Part shown: positions 25,179 to 33,941 of the stretch, piece by piece
Numbering within the stretch: the stretch's first letter is position 1
Layout: each line of letters opens with the position of its first letter
Origin: Paracoccus salipaludis
Lineage (GTDB): Bacteria; Pseudomonadota; Alphaproteobacteria; Rhodobacterales; Rhodobacteraceae
NCBI RefSeq assembly: GCF_002287065.1
Contig: NZ_NSJZ01000018.1
Span: 1 to 52,654, forward strand
Length of the DNA: 52,654 bases
Reading direction: 5' to 3'
Position numbers and translations under genes: made by a program
The notes under the pieces: model-generated
Told to the model about the DNA's origin: nothing
The model's input: only the letters and a program-made list of their open reading frames with translations
The model's database searches: none

Positions 25179-25263
25179 CTTCGCTCCTTGGCGGCTACGA
25201 TGAACCAGTCATCCTCCTCTCATGAAATGCCCCGGTCTGTCTCATGGGCGCTGATCCGGGACA

Positions 25264-25692
25264 TGTGGCGGTCAGTTGCCCGCCGCCAGCCGGTTGCTCT
25301 GACAGTGCCCCGAGGCGGCATCCTTGGCTCGGCCGGTGCGGGAGTGGTTGGCCGATCAGGCGGCGGTGGTCCCGACGGACACCGGGCAAAAGCGAGGATC
25401 GCCGGCGGCGCTGTCGCGCACCGATTCCGCCGCCGCCTGGCCGGCGCGCACGGCCTGCGGCCGATTCGGCTACGCGCTCAATCTCCTGATCGACACTCCA
25501 AGCGGAGTCGCGCTCGACGTGCAGGCCAGCCCTGCCCGCTTCGCGTCCGAGGTGGATGCCGGACGTGACATGCTGAGGCGGGCTCTAGAGCGGTTCGGCT
25601 ACCGCCCGAAGCGCGTCGCAGCCGACGGCGCCTACGGCAGCGCCCCCTTTCTGGCTTTCATGCGCGACCACGGTGCGCTTCGGGCATGGCCT
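25264..25692 (+). pseudogene. IS1182-type transposase fragment
   Basis: An open frame reads LSRTDSAAAWPARTACGRFG, ALNLLIDTPSGVALDVQAS and RFGYRPKRVAADGAYGS. These match the central DDE part of IS1182-family transposases, including the second Asp in AADGAYGS. Both the N-terminal part and the C-terminal Glu region are missing. The frame continues into the 3' end of the neighbouring amidohydrolase gene, marking a junction near 25690. Non-functional remnant. Confidence 0.72.
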
Positions 25693-27054
25693 TCAGCCGA
25701 GCAGGTTCTTGTGCACTTGGCCGCCCTTGATGATGACCGCAAGATTGCGGTCGGGGTCCGTCAGCAGGTTGATGTCCTGCGTGGGATCGCCCTCGACCAG
25801 CAGCATGTCGGCCCAAGCACCGCGTTCCAGCACCCCCAGCCGTGCCTCGCCATAGGGATTGCGGCGGCCGCTGAGGGCGAACAGCTCACAGTTGCCTGAG
25901 GTGGCAATCCGCAGGGCGCCGGCGTTGCCGAAGACACGGGCGAAGCGGGTCAGCAGTTCGGACTGCTTGTAGGTTCCATTGGGCTGGAACAGCATGTCCG
26001 TCCCAAAGGCGACACGCGTCCCGTGCAGGCGCGCCCATTCCACCACGCGGTCCCAGTGGCTCGTGGGCTCGGCCTTGGCGATCTGCTCGGGGGTCAGGGG
26101 GTTGTCGCCCTCCTCGAAGGGCTGGATGCTCAGCCAGACGTCGCGCTCGGCCATCAGGCGGACGGTGTCCTCGTCGGCGATATGGCCGTGCTCGATCGAG
26201 CGCACGCCCCCCTCGATCGCGCGCCGGATGCCGTCCACCGTATAGACATGGGCGCAGACATAGGTGCCCCAGTCGGTGGCCGCCTGCACGGCGGCGCGGA
26301 TTTCTTCCGGGGTGTATTGCAGGGTGTCGATCGGGTCGGAATCCGAGATCACGCCGCCGCCGAGCGAGATCTTGACCTGGCTCGCCCCGCGCCGGAACTG
26401 CTGGCGGACGGCCGCGGCGACCTCGGCCGGGCCGTTGGCGATCAGGAAGGCGCCGATGTCCTCGTAGCGCGAGCGCGCGCCGCCCAGGGTCGCGGTGTTT
26501 TCGTAGGCCGCGGTGAAGTCGCCATGCCCAGCGGTCTGCGAGATCAGCGCGCCGCTGGGATAGACCCGCGGGCCGGGGATGCCGCCCTGATCGATCGCCT
26601 GCTTGAGGCCGAAGGTCGGGCCGCCGGTGTCGCGGATGGTGGTGAAGCCGCGCATCAGCGTACGCTCGGCCTCGGCCACGGCATAGGCGTACATCAAGCC
26701 GGTATCTGCGGCCACCATGTTGGCCATGCTGTTGGGGGCGAAGACCATGTGCCAGTGGGCGTCGGTCAGTCCCGGCATCAGCACGCGCCCGGCCCCGTCG
26801 ATCACCTGTGCGCCCTCAGGCGGCTGAATCTGGCCCTCGGAAACCTCGGCGATCTTGTCGCCCAGGATCAGCAGGTGCCCCGGACGAAGCTGGTCGTTCA
26901 GCCCGTCGAAGATGCGCACGTTGCTGAGCAGGGTCGCCGGTTCCGGCGCGGCCGTTTGCGCCGCCGCAGGCCGCCCCCCGGTCAGGAGCGCCGTGGTGAT
27001 GGCGCCCCCGAGCGCGAGCAGCGTCGATCTGCGGGTCATCGGACTGGTGGTCAT
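25693..27054 (-). CDS. Tat-exported metal-dependent amidohydrolase
   Basis: A 453-residue periplasmic hydrolase of the amidohydrolase superfamily, closest in appearance to imidazolonepropionase/Xaa-Pro dipeptidase-like proteins. A twin-arginine signal (TRRSTLLALGGAITTALLTG then AAAQ) is visible. Metal ligands follow the subtype I order: HWH in LTDAHWHMVF, Lys in QVKISLGGG (carboxylated bridging Lys), His in YVCAHVYT, His in SIEHGHIAD and Asp in VAFGTDML. Members cleave N-acyl or C-terminal amino acids from small peptides. It is the last gene of an operon with an M20 amidohydrolase, BrnQ and an ornithine cyclodeaminase-like gene, so amino-acid or N-acyl-amino-acid use is likely. The C terminus lies at an IS1182 junction but appears complete. 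Confidence 0.83.
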   Translation of the reverse strand: MTTSPMTRRSTLLALGGAITTALLTGGRPAAAQTAAPEPATLLSNVRIFDGLNDQLRPGHLLILGDKIAEVSEGQIQPPEGAQVIDGAGRVLMPGLTDAHWHMVFAPNSMANMVAADTGLMYAYAVAEAERTLMRGFTTIRDTGGPTFGLKQAIDQGGIPGPRVYPSGALISQTAGHGDFTAAYENTATLGGARSRYEDIGAFLIANGPAEVAAAVRQQFRRGASQVKISLGGGVISDSDPIDTLQYTPEEIRAAVQAATDWGTYVCAHVYTVDGIRRAIEGGVRSIEHGHIADEDTVRLMAERDVWLSIQPFEEGDNPLTPEQIAKAEPTSHWDRVVEWARLHGTRVAFGTDMLFQPNGTYKQSELLTRFARVFGNAGALRIATSGNCELFALSGRRNPYGEARLGVLERGAWADMLLVEGDPTQDINLLTDPDRNLAVIIKGGQVHKNLLG

Positions 27055-27204
27055 GGCCGACTCCTGTTGTTCATGGCGGGTCGCGGTGCGCCGCCGTTGC
27101 CTTCAGCCTTGGTCAACTCTCCGGCAGCGCCGGCCGCTCGCCCCTGCCGTGTTTTTCTGACCGGCCCATGCGTGCCGTCGCACGGGCCGGGGCGGGACAT
27201 GCGT

Positions 27205-28560
27205 TCAGCCCGCCTCGGGCTGGTGATCGACGCCGGCGCGGCCGGTCGCCGACCAGATCGCGCCACCGATCAGCATCCCGACGACGGCGGGGATGACCCA
27301 GGCGAAGCCCTGCCCGGCCAGCGGGATCGCGGCATGGGCGTGCTGCAGCCATTGCGGCAGCGTGAAGCCCAGCATCGACCCCGACAGGCTGAGCGAGTCG
27401 TAGATCCCGATCGCCACGGTGGCGACGGCCATGCCCTTCCAGACCCCGTCATTGACGAGGCGGCGAGGAAAGAGGCCGAGGATCGCGATGCCGATCGCCA
27501 CGGGATAGATCAGCATGAAGATAGGCCCGGCCATCCAGATGATGTAATCGACGCCGCCGAAGGCCTGGAACAGCGCCACGACCGTGGTGACGATGGCGCC
27601 GGTGCGATAGCTCACGCGGTCACGGGTCCATTTCGCGATATAGGAGGCCATGACGGCCGTGGCGCCCACCGCCGTGGTCAGGCAGGCGAGGACCACGGCG
27701 ACGGCCAGCGCTGCGGCGCCCAGGTTTCCCGCCAGCCGGGCCACGAGGCCGGTCAGAAGCGCCGATTGGGCGGTGTCCTCGGGAAACAGGCCGCTGCCGG
27801 TCGCGCCGAGGTATTCCAGCCCGCCATAGACGATGAGCAGCCCGGCAAAGGTGATGGCGGCCGCGCCGATCAGCATCGGCACGAAGGCGCGCGGGTTGTC
27901 GTGGTTCTTGGCCCTGATCGCGTCGATGAAGATGACGCCGAACAGCAGGCCGGTCAGCACGTCGCCGGTCTGGTAGCCGGTGATGAAGCCGTAGTGGAAC
28001 GGGCTCGCCTGCCGCGAGGGGACCGGCTCGCCCAGGGGGGCGACGAAGGCCCAGGCGACGATGCCGACCAGAAGGACCAGAAGCGCCGGGGTCAGATACT
28101 TGCCGATCTTGTCGATGACGCTGCTGCGGTCGATCGCGAAGAACAGCGAGATCGCGAAATAAAGGATCAGGAACGCAGTCTTGCCGGCCACGCCCGAAGC
28201 CGCCGGCACCAGTTGCGCCAGCCCCGTCTCAAAGGCGACCGCGCCCGTGCGCGGGATGGTGACAAGCCAGGCCACCAGCGTCATCGAGACCACCAGAAGC
28301 AGCGTCCCGAACCAAGGCGCGATGGGCCGGGTCAGCCGCTCGAAGGTGCCGCCGCGCAGGCCCACGGCCACGACCCCGAAGGTGGGTAGCAGCATCCCCG
28401 TGACCAGCAGGCCCAGCAGGCCCCATTCCCAGTCGGCGCCGGTCTGAAAGCCCACCTGCGGCGGGAAGATCAGGTTTCCGGCGCCGAAGAACACCGCAAA
28501 CATGGCGAAGCCCACGACCAGCATGTCGCGCCACATCCGCGGGCTTTTCATCATTGTCAT
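27205..28560 (-). CDS. brnQ: Branched-chain amino acid transporter BrnQ (LIVCS family)
   Basis: A 451-residue sodium- or proton-coupled carrier with twelve predicted helices. The N-terminal family signature is intact: VVGFAMFAVFFGAGNLIFPP. Further markers are YLGATGSGLFPE and ACLTTAVGATAVMASYIA. The family imports leucine, isoleucine and valine. It lies between two hydrolase genes on the same strand, with 150 bases to the downstream amidohydrolase, so the amino acids may be products of the secreted hydrolase. A start at the fourth codon (second Met) is equally possible. Confidence 0.88.
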   Translation of the reverse strand: MTMMKSPRMWRDMLVVGFAMFAVFFGAGNLIFPPQVGFQTGADWEWGLLGLLVTGMLLPTFGVVAVGLRGGTFERLTRPIAPWFGTLLLVVSMTLVAWLVTIPRTGAVAFETGLAQLVPAASGVAGKTAFLILYFAISLFFAIDRSSVIDKIGKYLTPALLVLLVGIVAWAFVAPLGEPVPSRQASPFHYGFITGYQTGDVLTGLLFGVIFIDAIRAKNHDNPRAFVPMLIGAAAITFAGLLIVYGGLEYLGATGSGLFPEDTAQSALLTGLVARLAGNLGAAALAVAVVLACLTTAVGATAVMASYIAKWTRDRVSYRTGAIVTTVVALFQAFGGVDYIIWMAGPIFMLIYPVAIGIAILGLFPRRLVNDGVWKGMAVATVAIGIYDSLSLSGSMLGFTLPQWLQHAHAAIPLAGQGFAWVIPAVVGMLIGGAIWSATGRAGVDHQPEAG

Positions 28561-28606
28561 CCTCTGCTCCTCCCCATTGGCATCAGAATGTTCAGTGGGC
28601 GCGCGG

Positions 28607-29764
28607 TCAGCCCAGGATCTCGCGCGCGGCGCCGGTCAGGATTTCCGCCCCGATCGGGATTAGATCGTCCGGGAAGTCATAATCGGGGTTGTGCAGCGCG
28701 CTGACCCCGGTGCCCGCCCCCAGCAGGATCATGGCCGTTTGCGCGGTCTCGCCGAAGCGGCCGAAGTCCTCGGACCCGCGATAGGGTTCGGGCATTTCTT
28801 CCCGGCGGACCTGCCGGGCGTCGAGGACGCGGCGCATGATGGCCGTCGGCTCGGCGTCGTTGGCGGTGCAGGCGAAGTCATCATGCCAGTCCAGCGTGAC
28901 CTTCAGCCCCGCATCCCGCGCGATCCCGCGCGCCAGCGCCTCGGCCTCGGCGCGCAGCCGCGCCATCCGCTCGGGCATCAGCGCGCGCAGCGTCGCCTGC
29001 AGCTCGGCCCGGCCCGGCGCGATGCCGTAGCTCGGCTCGCCCAAGCGGGCATGGGTCACGGTGACAAGGGCGAAATCCTCGTCCATCGAGCCGCCCGGCC
29101 CCAGCGCGGCGATGCGCCCGATCAGCGCGGCCAGCGGTTGCGCGGGCGAGTTCCCCGTCTCGGGCTGCGAGGCATGGGCGGTGCGCCCGTCCAACTGCAC
29201 CCGCACGCCCACCGAGGCGCAGAACATCGGTCCCTCGCGGAGTCGCGCCTCGCCCAGGGGGATGCCGGGCATGTTGTGCCAGGAAAAGGCCATGTCGGGG
29301 CGCAGCTCGGCAAAGCGCGGGTCGGCGATCACCGCCGCCGCGCCCGAGCCGTCCTCCTCGGCCGGCTGGAACATCAGCACCACGCGCCCGCGCGCGGGCC
29401 GCTGCCGGGCAAAGGCATAGGCGCAGCCCAGAAGCGAGGCCGCGTGCCCGTCGTGACCGCACATGTGCCCGCGCTCCGGGATGGTCGAGGCATGGGGCAC
29501 GTCGCCCGTTTCCTCGATCGGCAGCGCGTCCAGTTCCGCCCGCAGCATGACCGTGGGGCCGGGCGCGGCCCCGTCGAAGATGCCGGCCACGCCATGCCCG
29601 CCAAGGTCGGTCACGACCCGGTCCGCGCCGATCTCGCGCAGCTTGGCGGCCACCCTGGCGGCGGTCTCGCGTTCCTGCCCCGAAACCTCGGGTGTCTGGT
29701 GCAGCAGGTGCCGGAACCCGGTCAGATCGGCGATCTCGCGGTTGGTCAGAAAGGTCCCCTCCAT
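28607..29764 (-). CDS. M20 family amidohydrolase/carboxypeptidase
   Basis: A 385-residue M20D-type enzyme. The metal site shows His/Cys/Asp in HMCGHDGHAASLLGCA, the Glu pair in FQPAEEDGSGA and His in AFSWHNMPGIP; a late His appears in SALHNPDYDF. A dimerisation (lid) domain lies at about residues 185-300. Members hydrolyse N-acyl amino acids, hippurate or indole-acetyl amino acids in the cytoplasm. It is five bases downstream of the ornithine cyclodeaminase-like gene, so the pair probably degrades one acylated or peptide-bound amino acid. The exact substrate is not decided. Confidence 0.85.
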   Translation of the reverse strand: MEGTFLTNREIADLTGFRHLLHQTPEVSGQERETAARVAAKLREIGADRVVTDLGGHGVAGIFDGAAPGPTVMLRAELDALPIEETGDVPHASTIPERGHMCGHDGHAASLLGCAYAFARQRPARGRVVLMFQPAEEDGSGAAAVIADPRFAELRPDMAFSWHNMPGIPLGEARLREGPMFCASVGVRVQLDGRTAHASQPETGNSPAQPLAALIGRIAALGPGGSMDEDFALVTVTHARLGEPSYGIAPGRAELQATLRALMPERMARLRAEAEALARGIARDAGLKVTLDWHDDFACTANDAEPTAIMRRVLDARQVRREEMPEPYRGSEDFGRFGETAQTAMILLGAGTGVSALHNPDYDFPDDLIPIGAEILTGAAREILG

Positions 29765-29769
29765 GCCGT

Positions 29770-30840
29770 TCAGGCGACCTTCAGCGAGGCCGACCGGCGG
29801 TCCAGCATCCCGAACAGGTCGCGCGGATCGTCCGGGTCGGCCAGCAGGTCGAGGTTCTGGTAAAGATTCGTGCCGCGGATCTTGTCATGCACATAGCGCA
29901 GCGCGCTGAAGTCCTCGGTGGCGAAGCCCACGCTGTCGAACAGCGTGATCTGGCGGTCGTCAGTGCGGCCCGGAGCTTGGCCCGTCATCACCCGCCAGAT
30001 CTCGGTCACGGGGAAGTCCTCGGGCATCTGCTGGATTTCGCCTTCGATCCGGGTCTGGGGCGGGTATTCCACGAAGACGTCCGAGCGCAGCAGGATGTCC
30101 TTGTGCAGTTCCGTCTTGCCGGGGCAGTCGCCGCCGATGGCGTTGATGTGGACGCCGGCGCCGACCATGTTGTCGGTCAGGATCGTCGCATACTGCTTAT
30201 CGGCGGTGCAGGTGGTGATGATCTCGGCGCCCTGCACGGCTTCCTGCGCCGAGGCGCAGGGGATCACGGTCAGCCCCTTGCCGGCAAGGTTGCGGGCCGC
30301 CTTGGCGGTCGCCTGCGGGTCGATGTCGTAAAGACGCACGGTGTCGATGCCGCAGATGGTCTTGAAGGCGAGGCACTGGAACTCGGACTGCGCGCCGTTG
30401 CCGATCATCGCCATGGTGCGCCCCCCCTTGGGCGCGAGGTATTTCGCCACCACAGCCGAGGTCGCCGCCGTGCGCAGCGCGGTCAGGATGGTCATCTCGG
30501 TCAGCAGGACGGGATAGCCGGTATCGACATCGGCCAGTACGCCGAAGGCGGTGACGGTCTGGCGGCCGCCCTGGAAGTTCTTGGGATGGCCGTTCACGTA
30601 TTTGAAGCCGTAGGCCTTGCCGTCCGAGGTGGGCATCAACTCGATCACGCCCTCGTCCGAATGGGCGGCGACCCGCGGCGTCTTGTCGAAGCTTTCCCAG
30701 CGGCGGAAGTCTTCCTCGATATAGCCGCCAAGCTCGGTCAGCACGGTCTCGACACCGATGCCGAGAACAAGCCGCATCATGTCGTCGACGCTGACAAAGG
30801 GTACCAGGCTCATGGGACCCGGTTGCGACGCATTCATCAT
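29770..30840 (-). CDS. Ornithine cyclodeaminase/mu-crystallin family protein
   Basis: A 356-residue NAD-dependent enzyme of the OCD family. The dinucleotide-binding segment is TMAMIGNGAQSEFQCLAF. The substrate side shows Lys in FKYVNGHPKN, the TALRTAATSAVVAKYL helix and the terminal DSVGFATEDFSALRYV motif. Ornithine cyclodeaminase makes proline from ornithine with loss of ammonia; relatives use lysine, alanine or opines. I chose ATG 30840 because GGAGGG lies eight bases upstream; the 15 extra upstream residues have no support. First gene of the operon, divergent from a GntR regulator. Confidence 0.85.
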   Translation of the reverse strand: MMNASQPGPMSLVPFVSVDDMMRLVLGIGVETVLTELGGYIEEDFRRWESFDKTPRVAAHSDEGVIELMPTSDGKAYGFKYVNGHPKNFQGGRQTVTAFGVLADVDTGYPVLLTEMTILTALRTAATSAVVAKYLAPKGGRTMAMIGNGAQSEFQCLAFKTICGIDTVRLYDIDPQATAKAARNLAGKGLTVIPCASAQEAVQGAEIITTCTADKQYATILTDNMVGAGVHINAIGGDCPGKTELHKDILLRSDVFVEYPPQTRIEGEIQQMPEDFPVTEIWRVMTGQAPGRTDDRQITLFDSVGFATEDFSALRYVHDKIRGTNLYQNLDLLADPDDPRDLFGMLDRRSASLKVA

Positions 30841-30929
30841 GGCTTTCCCTCCTTCGCGAAGGGCGCCAAGCCAGAAAAGCCGCAACCATCCGCTGTCACA
30901 TATCCTTCATGTACAGCAGAATTCCTTTT

Positions 30930-30946
30930 CTGACAACTGTTGACAG
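30930..30946. promoter_or_regulatory. Candidate GntR operator
   Basis: CTGACAACTGTTGACAG is an inverted repeat of the form CTGnCAACnGTTGnCAG, with seven complementary pairs around a central T. It lies in the AT-rich divergent gap between the ornithine cyclodeaminase-like gene and a GntR gene, about 70 bases upstream of the regulator start and 90 upstream of the operon start. That is the position expected for autoregulation plus operon control. Binding is inferred. Confidence 0.55.
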
Positions 30947-31015
30947 TTTAATTTCTCGCCTTTTCCTGTTTTCACGTGCAGACTCGCGCTCGCACGAGGG
31001 CAAAGAACCAGAGAC

Positions 31016-31684
31016 ATGAACGACACAGGCATGATCAGGCTGCACCATCCGAGTCTGTCGGACACCGTCCGCGAGGAGCTTGTCCGCCTGATCGTGACGG
31101 GCTTGCTGAAGCCAGGGCAGCGCCTGAACGAGGTCCACTTGGCCGAGCGGCTGGGCGTGAGCCGCGGCCCCATCCGCGAGGCCGCGCGCGAACTGGAAGG
31201 ACAGGGGCTGATCGTCAGCCGCCCTCGGCTGGGCTTCTATGTCGCAGACTTCAGCGCAACCGAGATCGTCGATCTTTACGAGATCAAGATCTGGATCGAC
31301 CGGGCGCTGATCCAGGACGTGATCCGTTACTGGCCGGACGAGGCGCGCCAGGCGACGCTTGCCGGGATCGACCTGATCGACCGCTCGGCCAAGCTGCCGT
31401 TCTCACGCTCGCTTTTCGAGTTCCGCGGGCAAGTCGTCGAGCGGATCCACAACCGTTACCTGGCCGAGCACGCGCTGTCGCTGTATCGCAAGTTCTACAT
31501 CGTGACCGCCCTGATCGACGTTCCCGACGAGGCCGAGCGCATCGACCGCATCATCGCCACGCTGCGCGGCTTCTGGTCGGCGCTTGTGGCGGGCGAGGCC
31601 GAGGACGCGCGGCGGATCGCGGAAGAAGACACGGCCTACTGGACCCGCGACCTTCCCGCGCGCTTCGTTGCCTGCATGGGCTGA
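31016..31684 (+). CDS. GntR-family regulator, FCD type
   Basis: A 222-residue protein with an N-terminal winged helix (LAERLGVSRGPIREAARELE) and an all-helical FCD-like domain. Unlike the two GntR proteins near 12 kb, the usual Asp/His metal ligands of FCD domains are not seen: the D--H position reads FEFRGQVVERIH and the later His positions are absent or replaced. It may therefore bind its ligand without metal. Divergent from the amino-acid operon, it is the likely regulator of that operon. Confidence 0.85.
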   Translation: MNDTGMIRLHHPSLSDTVREELVRLIVTGLLKPGQRLNEVHLAERLGVSRGPIREAARELEGQGLIVSRPRLGFYVADFSATEIVDLYEIKIWIDRALIQDVIRYWPDEARQATLAGIDLIDRSAKLPFSRSLFEFRGQVVERIHNRYLAEHALSLYRKFYIVTALIDVPDEAERIDRIIATLRGFWSALVAGEAEDARRIAEEDTAYWTRDLPARFVACMG

Positions 31685-31965
31685 GCCCGGGCCACAGCCG
31701 TGCGCAGGCCCACCCTTGGATGACGTGCAGCCCGCGCGCGCGACGGCCACGGCCGGCGTGCCTTGGCGACGACGCAGGGCAGACAAGTGACGACCTCAGG
31801 ACCTCAGCCGAGCCAAAGGGAGTTTTTTCAACAGCCTCGGTATGAATCGGGCAGATTCGACGTCGGTAAATGCACCTCGAAATGCGGTGACCGTCTCACG
31901 CGCAGTCTTCTTTTCGAAGCAGCTTCCGTGATCCCCTGCCAGGCACACGACGACCGAAGATTGGT
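31685..31965. other. Intergenic region, no gene seen
   Basis: About 280 bases between the GntR gene and an IS end. It contains a T6 run within GGGAGTTTTTTCAAC at about 31819-31833 but no stable stem before it. The lower GC content and absence of coding signal suggest DNA left by insertion events next to the IS end at 31966-32026. Confidence 0.35.
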
Positions 31966-32026
31966 GAAGTCCTCCAGCCGGTTGAAAGCCTACTTCAGGG
32001 ACGACCACTTTTCAGCGGGAAGACCA
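31966..32026 (-). mobile_element. Solitary IS3-type terminal sequence at the 3' end of the NAGGN synthetase gene
   Basis: Read on the minus strand from 32026, the sequence TGGTCTTCCCGCTGAAAAG and the following TCCCTGAAGTAGGCTTTC match the left end of the IS at 23430 (TGGTCTGCCCCCTGAAAAG and TCCCTGAAGTAGGCTTTC). About five mismatches are seen in the first 47 bases, and GGAGGAC recurs slightly further in. Beyond about 31966 the similarity ends. The terminus lies inside the last codons of the synthetase gene and provides its stop codon. Confidence 0.75.
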
Positions 32027-33732
32027 TCCCGTGCTGCATCTTTCGGTGCGGGGATCGAGAGCGGAAACAGCAGGTCGATGAAGCGCTCCGCTGTTGGCTG
32101 GGGTTCATGATTGGCCAGGCCCGGGCGCTCGTTTGCCTCGATGAACACGTAGTCGGGCTGGGTCGGGGATTTCACGATCAGGTCAATGCCGGTGACGGGG
32201 ATGTCGATGGCGCGCGCGGCGCGGATGGCGGCCTCGATCAGCTGGGGATGGGTCTGGTCGGTGACATCATGGATCGTGCCGCCGGTGTGCAGGTTGGCCG
32301 CCTTGCGCACCATGACCTCTGCTCCCTCGGGCAGGATGTCGTCGAGGGTGTGGCCGTTCTCGGCAAGGCAGGCCTCGGTCTCGGCATCGACGGGGATGGT
32401 GCTTTCGCCTCCGGTGGCGGCGCTGCGGCGGCGGCTTTGCGCCTTGATCAACTCGTAGATGGTGTCGCGGCCATTGCCCACCACGCGCGGGGGGCGGCGC
32501 AGGGCGGCAGCAACCACGCGGTAGTCGATCACCACCAGGCGCAGGTCCTCGCCTTCGTGGAACTCTTCGACCACGACATCGGCGCAGTAGGTGCGGGCGC
32601 GGGCAATGGCCTCCTGCACCTGTTCGGGGGTGGAAAGGCCGACAGAAACGCCGTTGCCCTGTTCGCCGCGCGCCGGCTTGACCACGACCTTGCGGGCGTC
32701 CTTCAGGAAGGCGCGGATCGCTTCGGGGTCGGCCTGGATGATCTGGCGCGGCACGCGGACGCCTGCGGCCTCGACGATCCGGCGGGTGACGCGCTTGTCG
32801 TCGCAGATCGACATGGCCACGGCAGAGGTGAACTCGCTCAGCGATTCCCGGCAGGCGACGGTGCGGCCGCCGTAGGTGAGCTTGAAGAAGCCGCCCTCGG
32901 CGTCGATCACCTCGGTATGGATGCCGCGGCGCAGGGCCTCCTCGACGATGATACGGCCATAGGGATTCAGGTCGGCGGCCGGATTTGTGCCGGCATAAAG
33001 CCTTTCGTTGATGCGGTTCCTGCATTTCACCGAGAACACCGGGACGCGGACGAAACCCAGCTTTTCGTAAAGGGCGCTCGCCTCGGCATTGTCCTGCATC
33101 ACCGTCAGGTCGAGATAGGCGCGGCCCAGAGCGCGGAAGCGGTCGGCAAGCGCGCGCACGAGATATTCGCCGACTTTCCCATGCGGGGCCGAAGGCGCGA
33201 CGGCCAGGCTCCAGAGCGAGGCGCCGCCCGTGGCATTGCCGAAGGCCTCGACATGATCCACCCCCATCACTGCGCCGAGGATCTCGCCGCTGTTGTTGTC
33301 CTCGGCCACGAGAAGGGTCACGGGGCCGTCGCTGCCGTTGAAGCTGGAGGGCAGGGGGATCATGCCCCGCGCGGCATAGACATTGCTGGCGCCCTGGGCA
33401 TCGGCCTCGTCCTTGAGGGGGCGGATGTGGAAGGGCAGGCCATCGGTGGAAAGCGGAGCGTGGTCCGAAAGGTCGAGCCGATAGCAAAGCGACGGGTCGA
33501 GGAACAAGGACTGCGGCGCGCCGGCAAGCACCATCTGCGGTTCGTCGACGTAGAAGGCGATGTCGCGCTGGCCGTCCTGCTCGGACCGGAGGGTCGAGAC
33601 GAGCGTGGCCGTGTCGCGGAAGGTGTTCGCGAAGATCAGCCGGCCCCATCCGCAATCCACGAAGGCGTTCTCTTTTTCGCCGCGCGCCGGCGTGTCCGCT
33701 TCTTGCTGCATCAGGGTAAGTCTGTCTGCCAC
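31990..33732 (-). CDS. ngg: N-acetylglutaminylglutamine synthetase (GNAT plus ATP-grasp)
   Basis: A 580-residue two-domain enzyme for the osmolyte N-acetylglutaminylglutamine amide. A GNAT acetyltransferase domain lies at about residues 100-235 (SLAVAPSAPHGKVGEYLVRA; NAEASALYEKLGFVRVPVF), followed by an ATP-grasp ligase domain from about 250 (KVVVKPARGEQGNGVSVGL; VVVEEFHEGEDLRLVVID; FIEANERPGL). This pairing is characteristic of the NAGGN system. A GTG start at 33732 with GGAG upstream is used. The last eleven residues, GLPAEKWSSLK, are encoded by an IS terminus, so the native C terminus is slightly altered. The gene is divergent from the amidotransferase gene instead of following it as in the usual operon. 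Confidence 0.88.
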   Translation of the reverse strand: MADRLTLMQQEADTPARGEKENAFVDCGWGRLIFANTFRDTATLVSTLRSEQDGQRDIAFYVDEPQMVLAGAPQSLFLDPSLCYRLDLSDHAPLSTDGLPFHIRPLKDEADAQGASNVYAARGMIPLPSSFNGSDGPVTLLVAEDNNSGEILGAVMGVDHVEAFGNATGGASLWSLAVAPSAPHGKVGEYLVRALADRFRALGRAYLDLTVMQDNAEASALYEKLGFVRVPVFSVKCRNRINERLYAGTNPAADLNPYGRIIVEEALRRGIHTEVIDAEGGFFKLTYGGRTVACRESLSEFTSAVAMSICDDKRVTRRIVEAAGVRVPRQIIQADPEAIRAFLKDARKVVVKPARGEQGNGVSVGLSTPEQVQEAIARARTYCADVVVEEFHEGEDLRLVVIDYRVVAAALRRPPRVVGNGRDTIYELIKAQSRRRSAATGGESTIPVDAETEACLAENGHTLDDILPEGAEVMVRKAANLHTGGTIHDVTDQTHPQLIEAAIRAARAIDIPVTGIDLIVKSPTQPDYVFIEANERPGLANHEPQPTAERFIDLLFPLSIPAPKDAARDGLPAEKWSSLK

Positions 33733-33941
33733 TACGCTCTCCGTTGGCCCATGCTCTTGGGCGCCCGCTTTCAGTCCGCATCTGTTCGCCGATGCCCCAT
33801 AGGAACAGGGGAGGGGCCGCTTTGTTCCAGAAGGCCGAGGGCGGAACCAATCCCGGAGGTGGCTGTTGGTCCCGCCAGTGGACCCGGCAGGTAGCTGACT
33901 GGGTTGCCCACTATTGGAAGTACTGAAAGGAACCCTCTCTC

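Larger units (their letters stand above)
23751..25263 (-). mobile_element. Complete IS3-family insertion sequence (about 1.5 kb)
   Basis: The inward-reading ends TGTCCGTTGTCAGATGATTT (from 23751) and TGTCCCGGATCAGCGCCCAT (from 25263) share TGTCC, TCAG, TGAGAC, CCGG and a later GGAGG/CTGGT/CATC block. This defines imperfect inverted repeats of more than 50 bases. Inside are overlapping orfA and orfB on the minus strand, both intact. It interrupts an older IS on its left side and abuts an IS1182-type fragment on its right, so no target duplication is visible. Confidence 0.78.
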
